A stretch of DNA of 64,000 bases from assembly GCA_002373165.1 (NCBI GenBank), contig DFJS01000009.1, positions 1 to 64,000 on the forward strand, given 5' to 3'. This document shows positions 36,697-44,778 of the stretch, one piece after another. The DNA comes from Ruminococcus sp. UBA3665 (GTDB lineage Bacteria; Bacillota; Clostridia; Oscillospirales; Ruminococcaceae). Position 1 is the stretch's first letter; the number at the start of each line of letters is the position of its first letter. The position numbers and the translations under genes are program-made. The notes under the pieces are model-generated. The model saw only the letters and a program-made list of their open reading frames with translations. It did no database searches and was not told where the DNA came from.

Positions 36697-36732
36697 AAAC
36701 AGCTCTTTTCCTTGCAGGGAAAGAGCTGTTTT
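36697..36732. terminator. Bidirectional terminator facing the phage-derived module
   Basis: A long stem AAACAGCTCTTTTCC (36697-36711) against GGGAAAGAGCTGTTTT (36717-36732), flanked by A and T runs. It would stop the leftward phage-module transcript and back up the spoVS terminator. Confidence 0.8.
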
Positions 36733-36825
36733 GGCATCTGCCGTTTTTTGGCATGTACTGTACTCATGCAGAAACAGCGGCCGGATGCTGTATGACACAG
36801 CCGTACAGCGGCTGGAATTGTAATA

Positions 36826-37755
36826 TCAGGAAAGATTATAGAAGCCATCGTGATAGCAGGATAATTTTGTCCGGAAGCCGTTCACGCCAAAATCAGCCTG
36901 TACCCGGCAGACGGTTTGATTCTGTATCAGGCTGCCGAAAGTGATTCTGTGGCCGAGCATTTCGTTCTGAAAGCCGTCATAAACAAGATAGCTTGCTTCA
37001 CAGCCTCTCCGGGAATAGAGGTTCCGGAAAGTAAGAGCATCCTGTGGGTCATGCCGGAACGAGCTGTCAAAGGCAATCTGCTTATGCCGGACGATATGAA
37101 ATGCCGCCGCCGCAGGATTTTCCTGCTGGTAGGCATTGGGATTTCCGGCAAGATCTTCCATGTGATAATGGCTGACCAGCTTTCTGGTATCAGAAACGGT
37201 GCCGTATTCCAGCACCTGTTCCGGATAGAATTCTGTCAGCGGATGGTTCTGAGGTCTGGTCAGGCAAATGTGGTTATGCTGGATATACGGGTAATGGCCT
37301 GTTAATTTATAGCCGAAGCTGACAACGCCGTCCCACATAGTATTGCCGGACTTGACAAAAATATAACCGCTGCCGGAAAGATTTTCATAAGTGATATAAG
37401 GAAATTGATAAAAGCCTGTCATCAGGGATTGAATTGTCAGGTTGCTGTGCAGACCGGGTTCAAGTTCGTTCTGAGTCAGCAGAGAGGTAAAACTTCTTGC
37501 CGAAATTCTGACAAAAGAAGCCTGCTGTTTCCGATACTGCCGGATGCTGTCGGCCAGTCCCAGAAAAATGCAGGAAGAATCAAGATAAATGCCGATTCTG
37601 TCAATAGAGGAATCCGGCAGAGTATCGGATAAAAATTCTGCGGTAACGGATTCAAAGGGAGTATAGGCCTCGCGTTCGAGCGAAAAGGCAAGACAGCGCA
37701 CTTTTTTGACAAAATGGTCCCCCTGGAAGAGATAAAGATGCAGATTCTGTGTCAT
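36826..37755 (-). CDS. Phage tail hub/baseplate-like protein (gpD/late control type)
   Basis: A 309-residue protein (MTQNLHLYLFQGDHF...). The sequence FESVTAEFLSDTLPDSSIDRIGIYL.SS..FLGLADS..., a region on self-closing beta barrels, and the C-terminal SLIQNQTVCRVQADFGVNGF suit a gp27/gpD-like tail hub. It begins at ATG 37755, overlapping the previous stop, with CAGGAGGAAACTGC upstream. It is the only tail-like gene present; no spike, sheath or tape-measure neighbour is visible. Confidence 0.5.
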   Translation of the reverse strand: MTQNLHLYLFQGDHFVKKVRCLAFSLEREAYTPFESVTAEFLSDTLPDSSIDRIGIYLDSSCIFLGLADSIRQYRKQQASFVRISARSFTSLLTQNELEPGLHSNLTIQSLMTGFYQFPYITYENLSGSGYIFVKSGNTMWDGVVSFGYKLTGHYPYIQHNHICLTRPQNHPLTEFYPEQVLEYGTVSDTRKLVSHYHMEDLAGNPNAYQQENPAAAAFHIVRHKQIAFDSSFRHDPQDALTFRNLYSRRGCEASYLVYDGFQNEMLGHRITFGSLIQNQTVCRVQADFGVNGFRTKLSCYHDGFYNLS

Positions 37756-38141
37756 GATGCAGTTTCCTCCTGAGGAAGGACAGGATTCGAGGGACAGTAG
37801 AATAACAGGGAAAGTTCCGGTATATCCTGCTGTTCGGCGAGGGTATAGCCGCACAGCATGGCATTCTGAAACGTGAGAGTTCCCAGAGCAATATTTTGTT
37901 TGACAAGCAGATTTTCAGCCAGTGCAGAAATGATCTGTTCGGCAGAATAATCAGGTGAAATTCTGCCTTTTAGTTTCAGGCGCATTCCCTGCCCCCAGCA
38001 TCCGGCAAGGACAAGTGCGCCGTCAGCAGCACCTGTTTCTTTCAGGGTACTGCTTCCGGAAAGCTGATAGCCGGATAGATAGATTGTGAGTGTTCCCAGT
38101 GTAACGGGAAAGCGTTTTGATTTCTGGATGATATAGCTCAT
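37752..38141 (-). CDS. Phage-type protein, possible tail-joining component
   Basis: A 129-residue protein (MSYIIQKSKRFPVTLGTLTIYLSGYQLSGS...). Beta-rich with no catalytic motif, it resembles small minor-tail or connector components only in size and position. AGGAGGAAACTGC lies before the ATG at 38141, a 14-base segment also found before the next gene; the C-terminus ends PQEETAS. Overlapping start/stop with both neighbours shows tight co-translation. Confidence 0.5.
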   Translation of the reverse strand: MSYIIQKSKRFPVTLGTLTIYLSGYQLSGSSTLKETGAADGALVLAGCWGQGMRLKLKGRISPDYSAEQIISALAENLLVKQNIALGTLTFQNAMLCGYTLAEQQDIPELSLLFYCPSNPVLPQEETAS

Positions 38142-38539
38142 GCAGTTTCCTCCTGTTCGGGGAGATACAGGCCTTTCATGCGGAATACGCCGGAGCAGAC
38201 AAGTTTCTGCAATTTGCTGTCTGTTCTGGGAGCCTCGCATTGCAGTTCGGTCAGGAAGCCGTCACAAAGTGCCGGAATGATGACAGAATCAAAAAAAGCA
38301 GTAAGTCTGTCAGCGGATGCCGAAGCCGGACAAAGGGCAGAAATCCGGAAACTTGCAGAAAAAGGAGAAATTCCGGAAGTTTCGCCGGGAAAACTCTGCT
38401 GAATTTGAAAATTTTCCGGCGAAACGACAACAAACAGGGTTCTGGATTTGGCATTGACCGGAACAGCGTCAAAAGAGGGATAAATTTCGGAATAATAGGA
38501 TTTGAGTGTGGTAATCAGGAGCATCAGCAGTTCGTTCAT
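38138..38539 (-). CDS. Phage-type protein, possible head-tail joining/completion component
   Basis: A 133-residue protein (MNELLMLLITTLKSYYSEIYPSFDAVPVNAKSRTLFVVVSPENFQ...). Size, position and the N-terminal helix followed by a beta-rich core suit a tail-completion or minor-capsid protein. The start at 38539 lies a few residues inside the longest open frame. It ends in PEQEETA, very like the neighbour's PQEETAS, because the same short DNA repeat encodes both ends. Confidence 0.5.
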   Translation of the reverse strand: MNELLMLLITTLKSYYSEIYPSFDAVPVNAKSRTLFVVVSPENFQIQQSFPGETSGISPFSASFRISALCPASASADRLTAFFDSVIIPALCDGFLTELQCEAPRTDSKLQKLVCSGVFRMKGLYLPEQEETA

Positions 38540-38544
38540 GCATA

Positions 38545-38901
38545 TCATCCTTTCACGCCTGCAAAGAAGAAAGTCTGAGAATTCAGCAGATCATGGCAAA
38601 GAGCTTTATAGGAATTCACAAGCTGTTCCGCAAAGCGGATTTGCTGTTCGGCATTGGATTCTCTGGCAATCGTGCCTGCATAGGTAGCCAGAGCCTTTTC
38701 CCGTGCGCCGAACATCTGGGTATAGCGCAGATTAGCGACAGCGGCGGCAAGATAGCACAGCCGGATTTCTGTTTCATCTTCCGGGTGTTTCAGGCTTGCC
38801 TTGACTTCCTGCACAGCAGCAGTCAGCAGCGGAAGATAGGTCTGTGAGGCTTCTTCTCCGGAAAACAGCCGGAAAAGAGAATAAATCATTTGCATATTCA
38901 T
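38545..38901 (-). CDS. Phage head-tail connector-like protein
   Basis: A 118-residue mostly helical protein (LKHPEDETEIRLCYLAAAVANLRYTQMFGAREKALATYAGTIARESN..). Helical proteins of this size directly after the capsid genes usually adapt the portal to the tail (gp6/gp15-like connectors). I place it by position and fold class, not by a motif. Confidence 0.45.
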   Translation of the reverse strand: MNMQMIYSLFRLFSGEEASQTYLPLLTAAVQEVKASLKHPEDETEIRLCYLAAAVANLRYTQMFGAREKALATYAGTIARESNAEQQIRFAEQLVNSYKALCHDLLNSQTFFFAGVKG

Positions 38902-38926
38902 AGAAGAGCGTTCCTTTCAGAATAGA

Positions 38927-39733
38927 TTAATTCTGCCGGAAATCGGCAAGCTGAACGCAGGCATCTGCAAGGGAATTTTCCTGTTCGAGGAGTGATTTTT
39001 TAAACTGCACCAGTTCGTGCAGATTCATTTTTTCGGCAGCCGTGCACAAAGCTTTGGAAACCGGCATCTGAGACTGATTTCTGCACAGAGCCAGGACTTC
39101 GGAACGGGTCTGCTGTTCGAGTTCTTCCAGCAGAGCACGGAGTGCAGAATCCGGAGCGGCAGCCGGGGCATGATGAAAATATTTTGTCACTCCTGCGGCA
39201 GGCTGTGCAGGAACGGCAACGAAGCTCCATTCATAGGCATCCTGAATATCATCCAGGATAGTATAGCAGAGAGCCGCGCCGTAAAATTTGCCGGGGATAT
39301 GGGCACAGGAAGCATGTGCTTTATCCGCGCCGCAGACGGAGCAGACATGACGTGCCGCGGCACAGGAAACACTGACTTCTTTTTTGATGCCGGCATCGAT
39401 TTCTTTAATAAAATCAGCATTGGAATCGGTACGGATCATATAGGCATGTGCTTTGAGAGAAACAAGAGGTCTGCCGTCTTTTGTTTTTTTGTCGCCGGAT
39501 TTCACCAGTTCAGTATCATAAATTCTGGCAGTCTGTCCGGCCGCTTCGGGGTTATGATCAAAAATGCCTGTTTTGCCGATGAATAATTTCTGCATCTGTT
39601 CCAGAGCTTCTTCAGAGAAGCATTCGGCATCACGGTCAATGTCATTATCGCACAGAATGACATCAAACAGATAGAGTTCTTCTTCTGTGAGTTCCCGGCG
39701 TGTAAACTGATTGATTTTTTGCAGGTTTGTCAT
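38927..39733 (-). CDS. Phage prohead protease/scaffold-like protein
   Basis: A 268-residue protein. The N-terminal half has the prohead-protease-like strings FDVILCDNDIDRDAECFSEEALEQMQKLF, GKTGIFDHNPEAAGQTARIYDTELV, LKAHAYMIRT and EIDAGIKKEVSVSCAA (typical of this clostridial head-maturation family). The C-terminal third is a helical scaffold-like region. A Cys-rich CSVCGADKAH segment may bind metal. It lies after the capsid gene rather than before it, a reversed order compared with most phages. Confidence 0.65.
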   Translation of the reverse strand: MTNLQKINQFTRRELTEEELYLFDVILCDNDIDRDAECFSEEALEQMQKLFIGKTGIFDHNPEAAGQTARIYDTELVKSGDKKTKDGRPLVSLKAHAYMIRTDSNADFIKEIDAGIKKEVSVSCAAARHVCSVCGADKAHASCAHIPGKFYGAALCYTILDDIQDAYEWSFVAVPAQPAAGVTKYFHHAPAAAPDSALRALLEELEQQTRSEVLALCRNQSQMPVSKALCTAAEKMNLHELVQFKKSLLEQENSLADACVQLADFRQN

Positions 39734-39793
39734 AATTAAGCAGTCATCCTTTCATGAACGGGATAGGCAGAGAGAAAAATCTCTCTGCGAAAA

Positions 39794-40768
39794 TCAAGCC
39801 AGATCGAGCATCTTGACAGCATCAGTCATCAGAGTGCGGAAGGAAATATTCACAGAAACGGTCATAGAATCCAGCTGTCTGTCAATCAGCTTATCAGTTT
39901 CCAGGACGATTTCACTGCTCTGAATCTGTTCGAGTGCAAAATCGGTATCAAGTCCGAGGATAGTCGTATCATCCAGCTGAGGGCAGTTAATCAGTTTTGT
40001 ACCGAAGGGCAGGCGGATTTCGCCGACTTCCTGAGAAGAAGTTTCGAGCATCTGGTTCATCACGAGAATCTGAGCCATAACAGCCGGAGAAGCCAGCATA
40101 GCCTTCATGCGGAAGCTGTGGAACGTGCCGTACAGAACGCCCAGGTCGGAATAAGCAATGGTACTGCCGCTTTTGGAAATTTTAGAAGGCACGGCAGAAG
40201 TTTTAAGGACAGTAACAGCCTTGGTGACGATGCTGTCAGCGAGGCGTTTGCCGACTCTGCGGAGCATCAGAGCGAAGACATCCAGTCTCTGCTGACGGAC
40301 AGCTTCATAGGAAGCATGGATAGTTCTGCCGTATTTTTCCAGCGTCACAGTCTGTGCACTTTCCATAATGGAAGAGACCGGCAGATCTGCCCCGGCATTG
40401 GTGGTAGTATAGTTAGCGGAATCGTTCAGTTCACAGCCCTGATAGCGGTTGGAATCGCAGGCAGAAACAACAGCAGTAATTTCAGGCAGAATAGATTCTT
40501 CCATGCCCTGAATGATAGCACGGCGGACAAATTCCGGGAACAGAACAGCCGTTTCGGTAGTAGTGAAGAATTTCTCCACTCTGTCGCAGTGTGCGCCGGA
40601 AATGCGGATATCAAAGCGTTTCAGCTGACGTTCATAAGCATCCAGGCCTTTCATAGGGGAATTGGCATACTGTGCAGAAGGGTCGGCATCTTCCAGAACC
40701 TGCAAAAAGCTTTTATTGGTCAGATGGTACATGCCTTTTTCGAGTTTGATATTTTTATACTGATACAT
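39794..40768 (-). CDS. Phage major capsid protein (HK97-fold candidate)
   Basis: A 324-residue protein. ETAVLFPEFVRRAIIQGMEESILPEITAVV, VTLEKYGRTIHASYEAVRQQRLDVFALMLRRVGKRLADSIV and LPFGTKLINCPQ fit the E-loop/spine helix/P-domain logic of clostridial phage capsids. The long N-terminal region (about 80 residues) could be a delta-domain. It lies directly after portal and before the protease gene. Confidence 0.75.
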   Translation of the reverse strand: MYQYKNIKLEKGMYHLTNKSFLQVLEDADPSAQYANSPMKGLDAYERQLKRFDIRISGAHCDRVEKFFTTTETAVLFPEFVRRAIIQGMEESILPEITAVVSACDSNRYQGCELNDSANYTTTNAGADLPVSSIMESAQTVTLEKYGRTIHASYEAVRQQRLDVFALMLRRVGKRLADSIVTKAVTVLKTSAVPSKISKSGSTIAYSDLGVLYGTFHSFRMKAMLASPAVMAQILVMNQMLETSSQEVGEIRLPFGTKLINCPQLDDTTILGLDTDFALEQIQSSEIVLETDKLIDRQLDSMTVSVNISFRTLMTDAVKMLDLA

Positions 40769-40795
40769 AAGAAATATACCTCCGTAAAGAATAGA

Positions 40796-41917
40796 TTAAT
40801 CAAGGTTTTGTTCAATTTCCTGTGCCTGTGCTCTGTAGAGAGCGGCCTGGGCGAGTTCTGTTTCATCCTGTAGATTGATATGATCCCACAGGATGGAAAT
40901 TTCTGAAAAAGAGCCGTTAAACTGAAGAAATGTTTTGGCAATTTTACAGATTACAGGCTCCAGCAGTCTGCGGTAATATTCCAGTTCAGAAGTGAGAATA
41001 TCGGCCTGCTGGGCAGACATGCGTTCGGTAGAAGACCAGCTGAGGCCGAGCAGGAACGGCGGAACAGAAAGTTTCGAGAGTATTTGTTCCAGAAGCTGAC
41101 GGACGGGAATTTCCGTAGCAGGCATTTCGCCTTCTGCGCCGATGACTTTGATATCAATATCGCCGACAGAGACAAAATCGCGGATTTCGCCGCATTTAGC
41201 AGCCTGCATACCGGCAGTCCATTCTTTGGCGATCAGCTGGGCGCGTTCCTGGGCATAAGCCATATCGGCAGCATCGCCGGAAGGCTTATACGTGACGGCA
41301 TAGCGGATATTTCCGGCTCTGTCGAAATTATTTTCGATACAGTGATAAATCTGCATCAGGATTTTCTGGAACGCCGGCAGGCCTTGCAGGAGAGAAATCC
41401 CGTAGATGCCGCCGCTGGGAGGTTTAAGGGCAGAAAACAGGATTCTGTCAGGATACGGCAGAAGTCTGTCGCCGTCCCGGGTATGCAGATAATATCTGCG
41501 TTCCATGGGAGAAGCCCCGGGAGTGACAGAAATATCCTGAATATTGCCGTTCCACAGTCCGGCGACACGGGAATTTTTCTGGTCCAGAACAATTTCTCCC
41601 ACAGCGTTTCCGTAAACCAGCAGGCTGTCAAGATAGCTGTCCAGAAAAGAATAGATAGACTGTCCTGTCAGGCCGACCGGAACATTCCGGAGAAAATCAT
41701 CCAGTGCAGTTTGCTGTTTGGAATCGGCACACTGAATCTGGAAAGAACCGATCAGCCGGATGATTTTAGAGATAGCGGCATCGATAATAGGAACAGTTCT
41801 GCGTACTTCGTCGAACATTTCATAAGTGCAGAACGAAGCAGAAAAATCCTGCACGCATCTTGCGCCGGCAGTCTGGACAGCAGGAAGAGCAGGGGGTGTT
41901 TTTTTTCTGAAAGTCAT
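40796..41917 (-). CDS. Phage portal protein
   Basis: A 373-residue protein (shorter than the usual 400-500) forming the dodecameric vertex through which DNA enters. Seen: VPIIDAAISKIIRLIGSF near the N-terminus, SLLVYGNAVGEIVLD, the GIYGISLLQGL segment followed by helices, and the C-terminal helical stem with PPFLLGLSWSSTERMSAQQADILTSELEYYRRLLEP, typical of HK97/SPP1-type portals. Located between large terminase and capsid as usual. Confidence 0.85.
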   Translation of the reverse strand: MTFRKKTPPALPAVQTAGARCVQDFSASFCTYEMFDEVRRTVPIIDAAISKIIRLIGSFQIQCADSKQQTALDDFLRNVPVGLTGQSIYSFLDSYLDSLLVYGNAVGEIVLDQKNSRVAGLWNGNIQDISVTPGASPMERRYYLHTRDGDRLLPYPDRILFSALKPPSGGIYGISLLQGLPAFQKILMQIYHCIENNFDRAGNIRYAVTYKPSGDAADMAYAQERAQLIAKEWTAGMQAAKCGEIRDFVSVGDIDIKVIGAEGEMPATEIPVRQLLEQILSKLSVPPFLLGLSWSSTERMSAQQADILTSELEYYRRLLEPVICKIAKTFLQFNGSFSEISILWDHINLQDETELAQAALYRAQAQEIEQNLD

Positions 41918-41944
41918 AAAGATTTCACCTCTTTCTGAGTAGGA

Positions 41945-43204
41945 TTATCTTGGGAGCGAGGCAGCAAAGAAAGCATCTTTTCTGCCGAAAAGAACGGTAC
42001 TGACAAAATAGCGCATATCGTCCATTGCATGGTCGAATTCTTTTTTCGGAGCATCTTTGACAGAACCGGAATCCCAGCAATATTGAGAGAATTCCCGGAT
42101 GAGGTCACGGCAGGAGCAGTGGAAGAAAATCCGGTTTTGTGCAAGCGCATCACTGACATGCCGGATACCGGAAATGACATCGTTCTGTGCTTTCAGGACT
42201 TTGAATTTTTTATGAGAGCGGATACAGGCAATAAAGCTGGCCGCAGAAGGGTCAACAATGACAGATTCGACAGGCAGGCTTCCGGCGAGCAGTTCCAGAG
42301 CAGTATAATGTTCTTCATCGGTTTTCTGGATGCCTTCACGGCGCGAATCGTAATAATATTCGCGGATTCTGTACCATTTGCCGCCGGACTCGCCCCACAG
42401 TCCCATAGAGGTAGGATTGACAGTGCCATAGTCGCAGGAGATGACATAGCGCGAAAAGTTTTCGGGGATTTGTGCGACAACATGGCGTGATGTCTGGAAC
42501 ATGGGATAGACAATGCCTTCTGAGACGGTCCATTTTCCCAGGACGAACCTGTCATAGAAAACGCCGGCATACATGCGGCGGTAACGTGCTTTGACAGTTT
42601 CGGAAAGAGAGGGATTGTCATCCATTGTAAAATGAAGATAGAACGCATTTTTCTGTTCTTTTTTGAGAATCCATTCCTGATAGAACCAGTGGTACGGATT
42701 TTCGGGGTTGCAGTTAAACCATAGTTTAGCGTTCTGGACGGAGCATCTTGCAATTGCCTGTTCCACGAAAGAACGCGGCATCAGAACGACTTCATCGAAC
42801 AGAACGCCGCCCAGGGTCATTCCCTGAATCATAGCGGCCGAGCCTTCATCTTTTCCGCCGAACAGATAAAAGCGGTTTGTCTGTCCGGCAGTAGAAATTT
42901 CAAGATAATGTTTGCTCTGGTATTGTCTGACACAAAAACCGGCATCCTGAAGGACGAGTATCAAAGGCCGAAGCAGGTTTCTTTCTGCCGAAGTGATGGT
43001 TTTGCCGCAGATGGCAAATGCAGTATTGCGGAAAGAAGCCATAGCCCAGCAGACGAAGCTGAGGGACATGGAGAGTGTTTTTCCGCTCCGGACTGCGCCG
43101 TCACAGATAATAGCATCATACTGCCGGTATTCCGGCAAAGCCCACCATTGGAGGGCGAGTCGTTGTTTTCTGGAAAAAGAATTAAACAGCATGGTCATCA
43201 TCAT
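41945..43204 (-). CDS. Phage terminase large subunit
   Basis: A 419-residue packaging motor of the PBSX/SPP1 type. The ATPase domain has a Walker A-like GAVRSGKT at about residue 37 and Walker B GVLFDEVVLMP near 135. The nuclease domain has ISCDYGTVNPTSMGLW (metal-binding Asp) and SVIVDPSAASF (second Asp). Both catalytic centres appear complete. Several ATGs cluster at its start (43204, 43201, 43198, 43192), overlapping the end of the small-subunit gene. Confidence 0.92.
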   Translation of the reverse strand: MMMTMLFNSFSRKQRLALQWWALPEYRQYDAIICDGAVRSGKTLSMSLSFVCWAMASFRNTAFAICGKTITSAERNLLRPLILVLQDAGFCVRQYQSKHYLEISTAGQTNRFYLFGGKDEGSAAMIQGMTLGGVLFDEVVLMPRSFVEQAIARCSVQNAKLWFNCNPENPYHWFYQEWILKKEQKNAFYLHFTMDDNPSLSETVKARYRRMYAGVFYDRFVLGKWTVSEGIVYPMFQTSRHVVAQIPENFSRYVISCDYGTVNPTSMGLWGESGGKWYRIREYYYDSRREGIQKTDEEHYTALELLAGSLPVESVIVDPSAASFIACIRSHKKFKVLKAQNDVISGIRHVSDALAQNRIFFHCSCRDLIREFSQYCWDSGSVKDAPKKEFDHAMDDMRYFVSTVLFGRKDAFFAASLPR

Positions 43205-43496
43205 TTCCGGGGTGCGCCAGAGCCTGGAGCAGACTTTCAGAGAGCTTGCCGTTTTGATTGGCGAGAGCATAGTCATAAAGTTTTTCTAACGCTTTTTGTC
43301 TGTCGAAGAACTGCACTTCCACGCCGCCGCCCTTGACGCGCTTCACGGAGGAGACGTTGAACAGCTGCATTTTTGCGAGTATTTCAGGCGGCGGCATATC
43401 GTCTGAAAAGACGAGTGTGACAGCATCATTGACTTTTCCGAAAGCGAGTTTTTTAAGGCCATCAATGACAAGCTGTGTTTCTGATTTTTTTCTCAT
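43182..43496 (-). CDS. Phage terminase small subunit, apparently lacking the N-terminal HTH
   Basis: A 104-residue protein from ATG 43496, preceded by AAAGGAGG. LKKLAFGKVNDAVTLVFSDDM and VKRVKGGGVEVQFFDRQKALEKLYDYA match the oligomerisation and C-terminal parts of Terminase_2-type small subunits. The family's N-terminal helix-turn-helix of about 50-60 residues is missing. Upstream, the frame stays open but runs antiparallel through the radical SAM gene, and a terminator lies between, so the short form is the real gene. A small subunit without specific DNA recognition could permit non-specific packaging. Confidence 0.75.
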   Translation of the reverse strand: MRKKSETQLVIDGLKKLAFGKVNDAVTLVFSDDMPPPEILAKMQLFNVSSVKRVKGGGVEVQFFDRQKALEKLYDYALANQNGKLSESLLQALAHPGNDDDHAV

Positions 43497-43539
43497 AATG
43501 GAAAAACCTCCTTTCACTAATAGCGAAAAAAAAGAAAAA

Positions 43540-43559
43540 ATTGTACAGGAACGTGCAAT
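43540..43559. promoter_or_regulatory. Operator-like inverted repeat upstream of the phage module
   Basis: ATTGTAC and GTGCAAT form a near-perfect inverted repeat (one mismatch) with a 6-bp centre AGGAAC, about 45 bp upstream of the small-terminase start. It lies where a regulator of the module would be expected. I found no convincing -35/-10 pair around it. Confidence 0.4.
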
Positions 43560-43586
43560 TTTAAAAAAAAAGAAGATGGAAATAAA

Positions 43587-43626
43587 AAAAATCAGCATTC
43601 TGAACAAAACAGAAAGCTGATTTTTA
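43587..43626. terminator. Bidirectional terminator between radical SAM gene and phage module
   Basis: AATCAGC-ATTCTG pairs with CAGAAAGCTGATT around an ACAAAA-type loop, flanked by long A and T runs. Read on the minus strand it ends the radical SAM transcript, isolating the phage module from its neighbours. Confidence 0.85.
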
Positions 43627-43647
43627 TAGAATATGCTTAGATAGCAT

Positions 43648-44274
43648 TTATGAGATATAATTTCTGACATGCAGAGGAATGCCGAGAGTATCAGCGACTT
43701 CCTGTGCGAGTTTAATTTCATCCGGCGAGATGACATCCACAACGGTGAAGCAGGTATCAAGGCCGTTTTGTTTGCAGGACTGTGCAAAGCGGAGCATAGT
43801 AGCATAAGCATTTTCGGGACAATGCTTAGGGTTGGTAACACGAAGATACGTTTCAGCATCGCCGCCGTTGAGGCTGACGGAAACTTTATCGAACACAGCA
43901 GAAACGAGATTTGCAGCAGAGCCTTTTTGAGAGGGGGAATAGATATCAGCCAGGCCGTTGGTATTAAGGCGCAGACAGACTCCGGGATAAGTGGATTTAA
44001 TCCATTCAGCGAGTTCGCAGGCGAAATCAAGGCGCATAGTTGGTTCGCCGTAACCGCAGAAAACAAGTTCCTGATACCGGGATAAATCCCGCTGTTTGAG
44101 ATTTTCCTGCATTTCGGCCATAGAAGGTTCATGTTCGAGCCACAGAGGGTCAGAACCGTATGCGCCGTCATCGTTCTTGCGGATGCAGAACGTGCAGTTG
44201 CAGGAGCATTGATTTGTAATATTGATATAGAGGTTTTCACCGACTTCATAGGAGAGGGTCATGGATTTTTTCAT
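43648..44274 (-). CDS. Radical SAM protein (TatD-linked type)
   Basis: A 208-residue radical SAM enzyme. The cluster motif is ITNQCSCNCTFCIRK (Cys-x3-Cys-x2-Cys), followed by VFCGYGEPTMRLD (SAM-binding GGEP-like) and RLNTNGLADI. Length and the LYINITNQCSCNCTFC start fit the short TatD-associated radical SAM family. Its role is undefined; the family occurs near tatD and tRNA-modification genes. Here tatD is 24 kb away. ATG 44274 follows AAAGGAT. Downstream of rlmH with a 30-bp gap. Confidence 0.85.
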   Translation of the reverse strand: MKKSMTLSYEVGENLYINITNQCSCNCTFCIRKNDDGAYGSDPLWLEHEPSMAEMQENLKQRDLSRYQELVFCGYGEPTMRLDFACELAEWIKSTYPGVCLRLNTNGLADIYSPSQKGSAANLVSAVFDKVSVSLNGGDAETYLRVTNPKHCPENAYATMLRFAQSCKQNGLDTCFTVVDVISPDEIKLAQEVADTLGIPLHVRNYIS

Positions 44275-44304
44275 AAAAAACACATCCTTTAGATAGAAGA
44301 TAGG

Positions 44305-44778
44305 CTATTTATGATAGCCCGTATGTTTGGCAATCTGGAAAGCCCGATAGATTTGTTCCATCAGCATGACAGAAGCGAGGGCATGAGGGAAAGTCATTTC
44401 GGACATGGATAATTTAAGAAAAGCAGAATTTTTAAGTTCCTGGTCCAGTCCGAAAGAACTGCCGATGACAAAGGAAACAGCAGAATTCTGCATAGGAATT
44501 TTCTGTGTCAGTAGGAGTGCGAATGCTTCGCTGTCGAGCTGTTTTCCTTCGATGCACAAAGGGATAAAAACGCCTTTGATAGATTTCCGGATTTGATCGG
44601 CTTCCTGCGCGAGAGCTTTTTGAATTTCTTTTTGTGAAGGATGATCAGAAAGTTTCACAGCAGGAAGCTGAATGAAATCGAATTTGCAGAACGGGGTCAG
44701 ACGGCTGGAATAGAGTTCCTGTGCCTTGACGAGGTGAGGTTCTTTCTGTTTGCCGACTGTGATAAGATTGATAAGCAT
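44305..44778 (-). CDS. rlmH: 23S rRNA (pseudouridine-1915 N3) methyltransferase RlmH
   Basis: A 157-residue SPOUT methyltransferase acting on pseudouridine 1915 in helix 69 of 23S rRNA. MLINLITVGK at the N-terminus, FVIGSSFGLDQELK (SAM-binding knot) and LSMSEMTFPHALASVMLMEQIYRAFQIAKHTGYHK at the C-terminus are the family hallmarks. Its start shares a base with the walJ stop, so the two are coupled. Confidence 0.97.
   Translation of the reverse strand: MLINLITVGKQKEPHLVKAQELYSSRLTPFCKFDFIQLPAVKLSDHPSQKEIQKALAQEADQIRKSIKGVFIPLCIEGKQLDSEAFALLLTQKIPMQNSAVSFVIGSSFGLDQELKNSAFLKLSMSEMTFPHALASVMLMEQIYRAFQIAKHTGYHK

Larger units (their letters stand above)
36826..43496 (-). mobile_element. Phage-derived packaging/head module, nine genes
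   Basis: Nine contiguous same-strand genes encode phage structural functions in the order small terminase, large terminase, portal, capsid, protease/scaffold, connector-like, completion-like, tail-joining-like and hub-like (43.5 to 36.8 kb). All reading frames are intact with good ribosome sites and short overlaps. There is no integrase, recombinase, excisionase, repressor, holin, endolysin, tape measure or tail-sheath gene. The module is bounded by a terminator at each end and sits between spoVS and conserved chromosomal genes. I see no duplicated attachment site. It looks like a domesticated remnant; a gene-transfer-agent-like role is inference. Confidence 0.8.

Noticed and set aside
36826..43496. 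Complete active prophage
   Set aside because: No integrase, repressor, lysis, tape-measure or tail-tube genes and no visible attachment repeats.
43182..44249. A long minus-strand frame that would extend the small terminase upstream through the radical SAM gene
   Set aside because: The extension is out of frame with the real radical SAM gene and crosses a clear terminator; AAAGGAGG supports the ATG at 43496.
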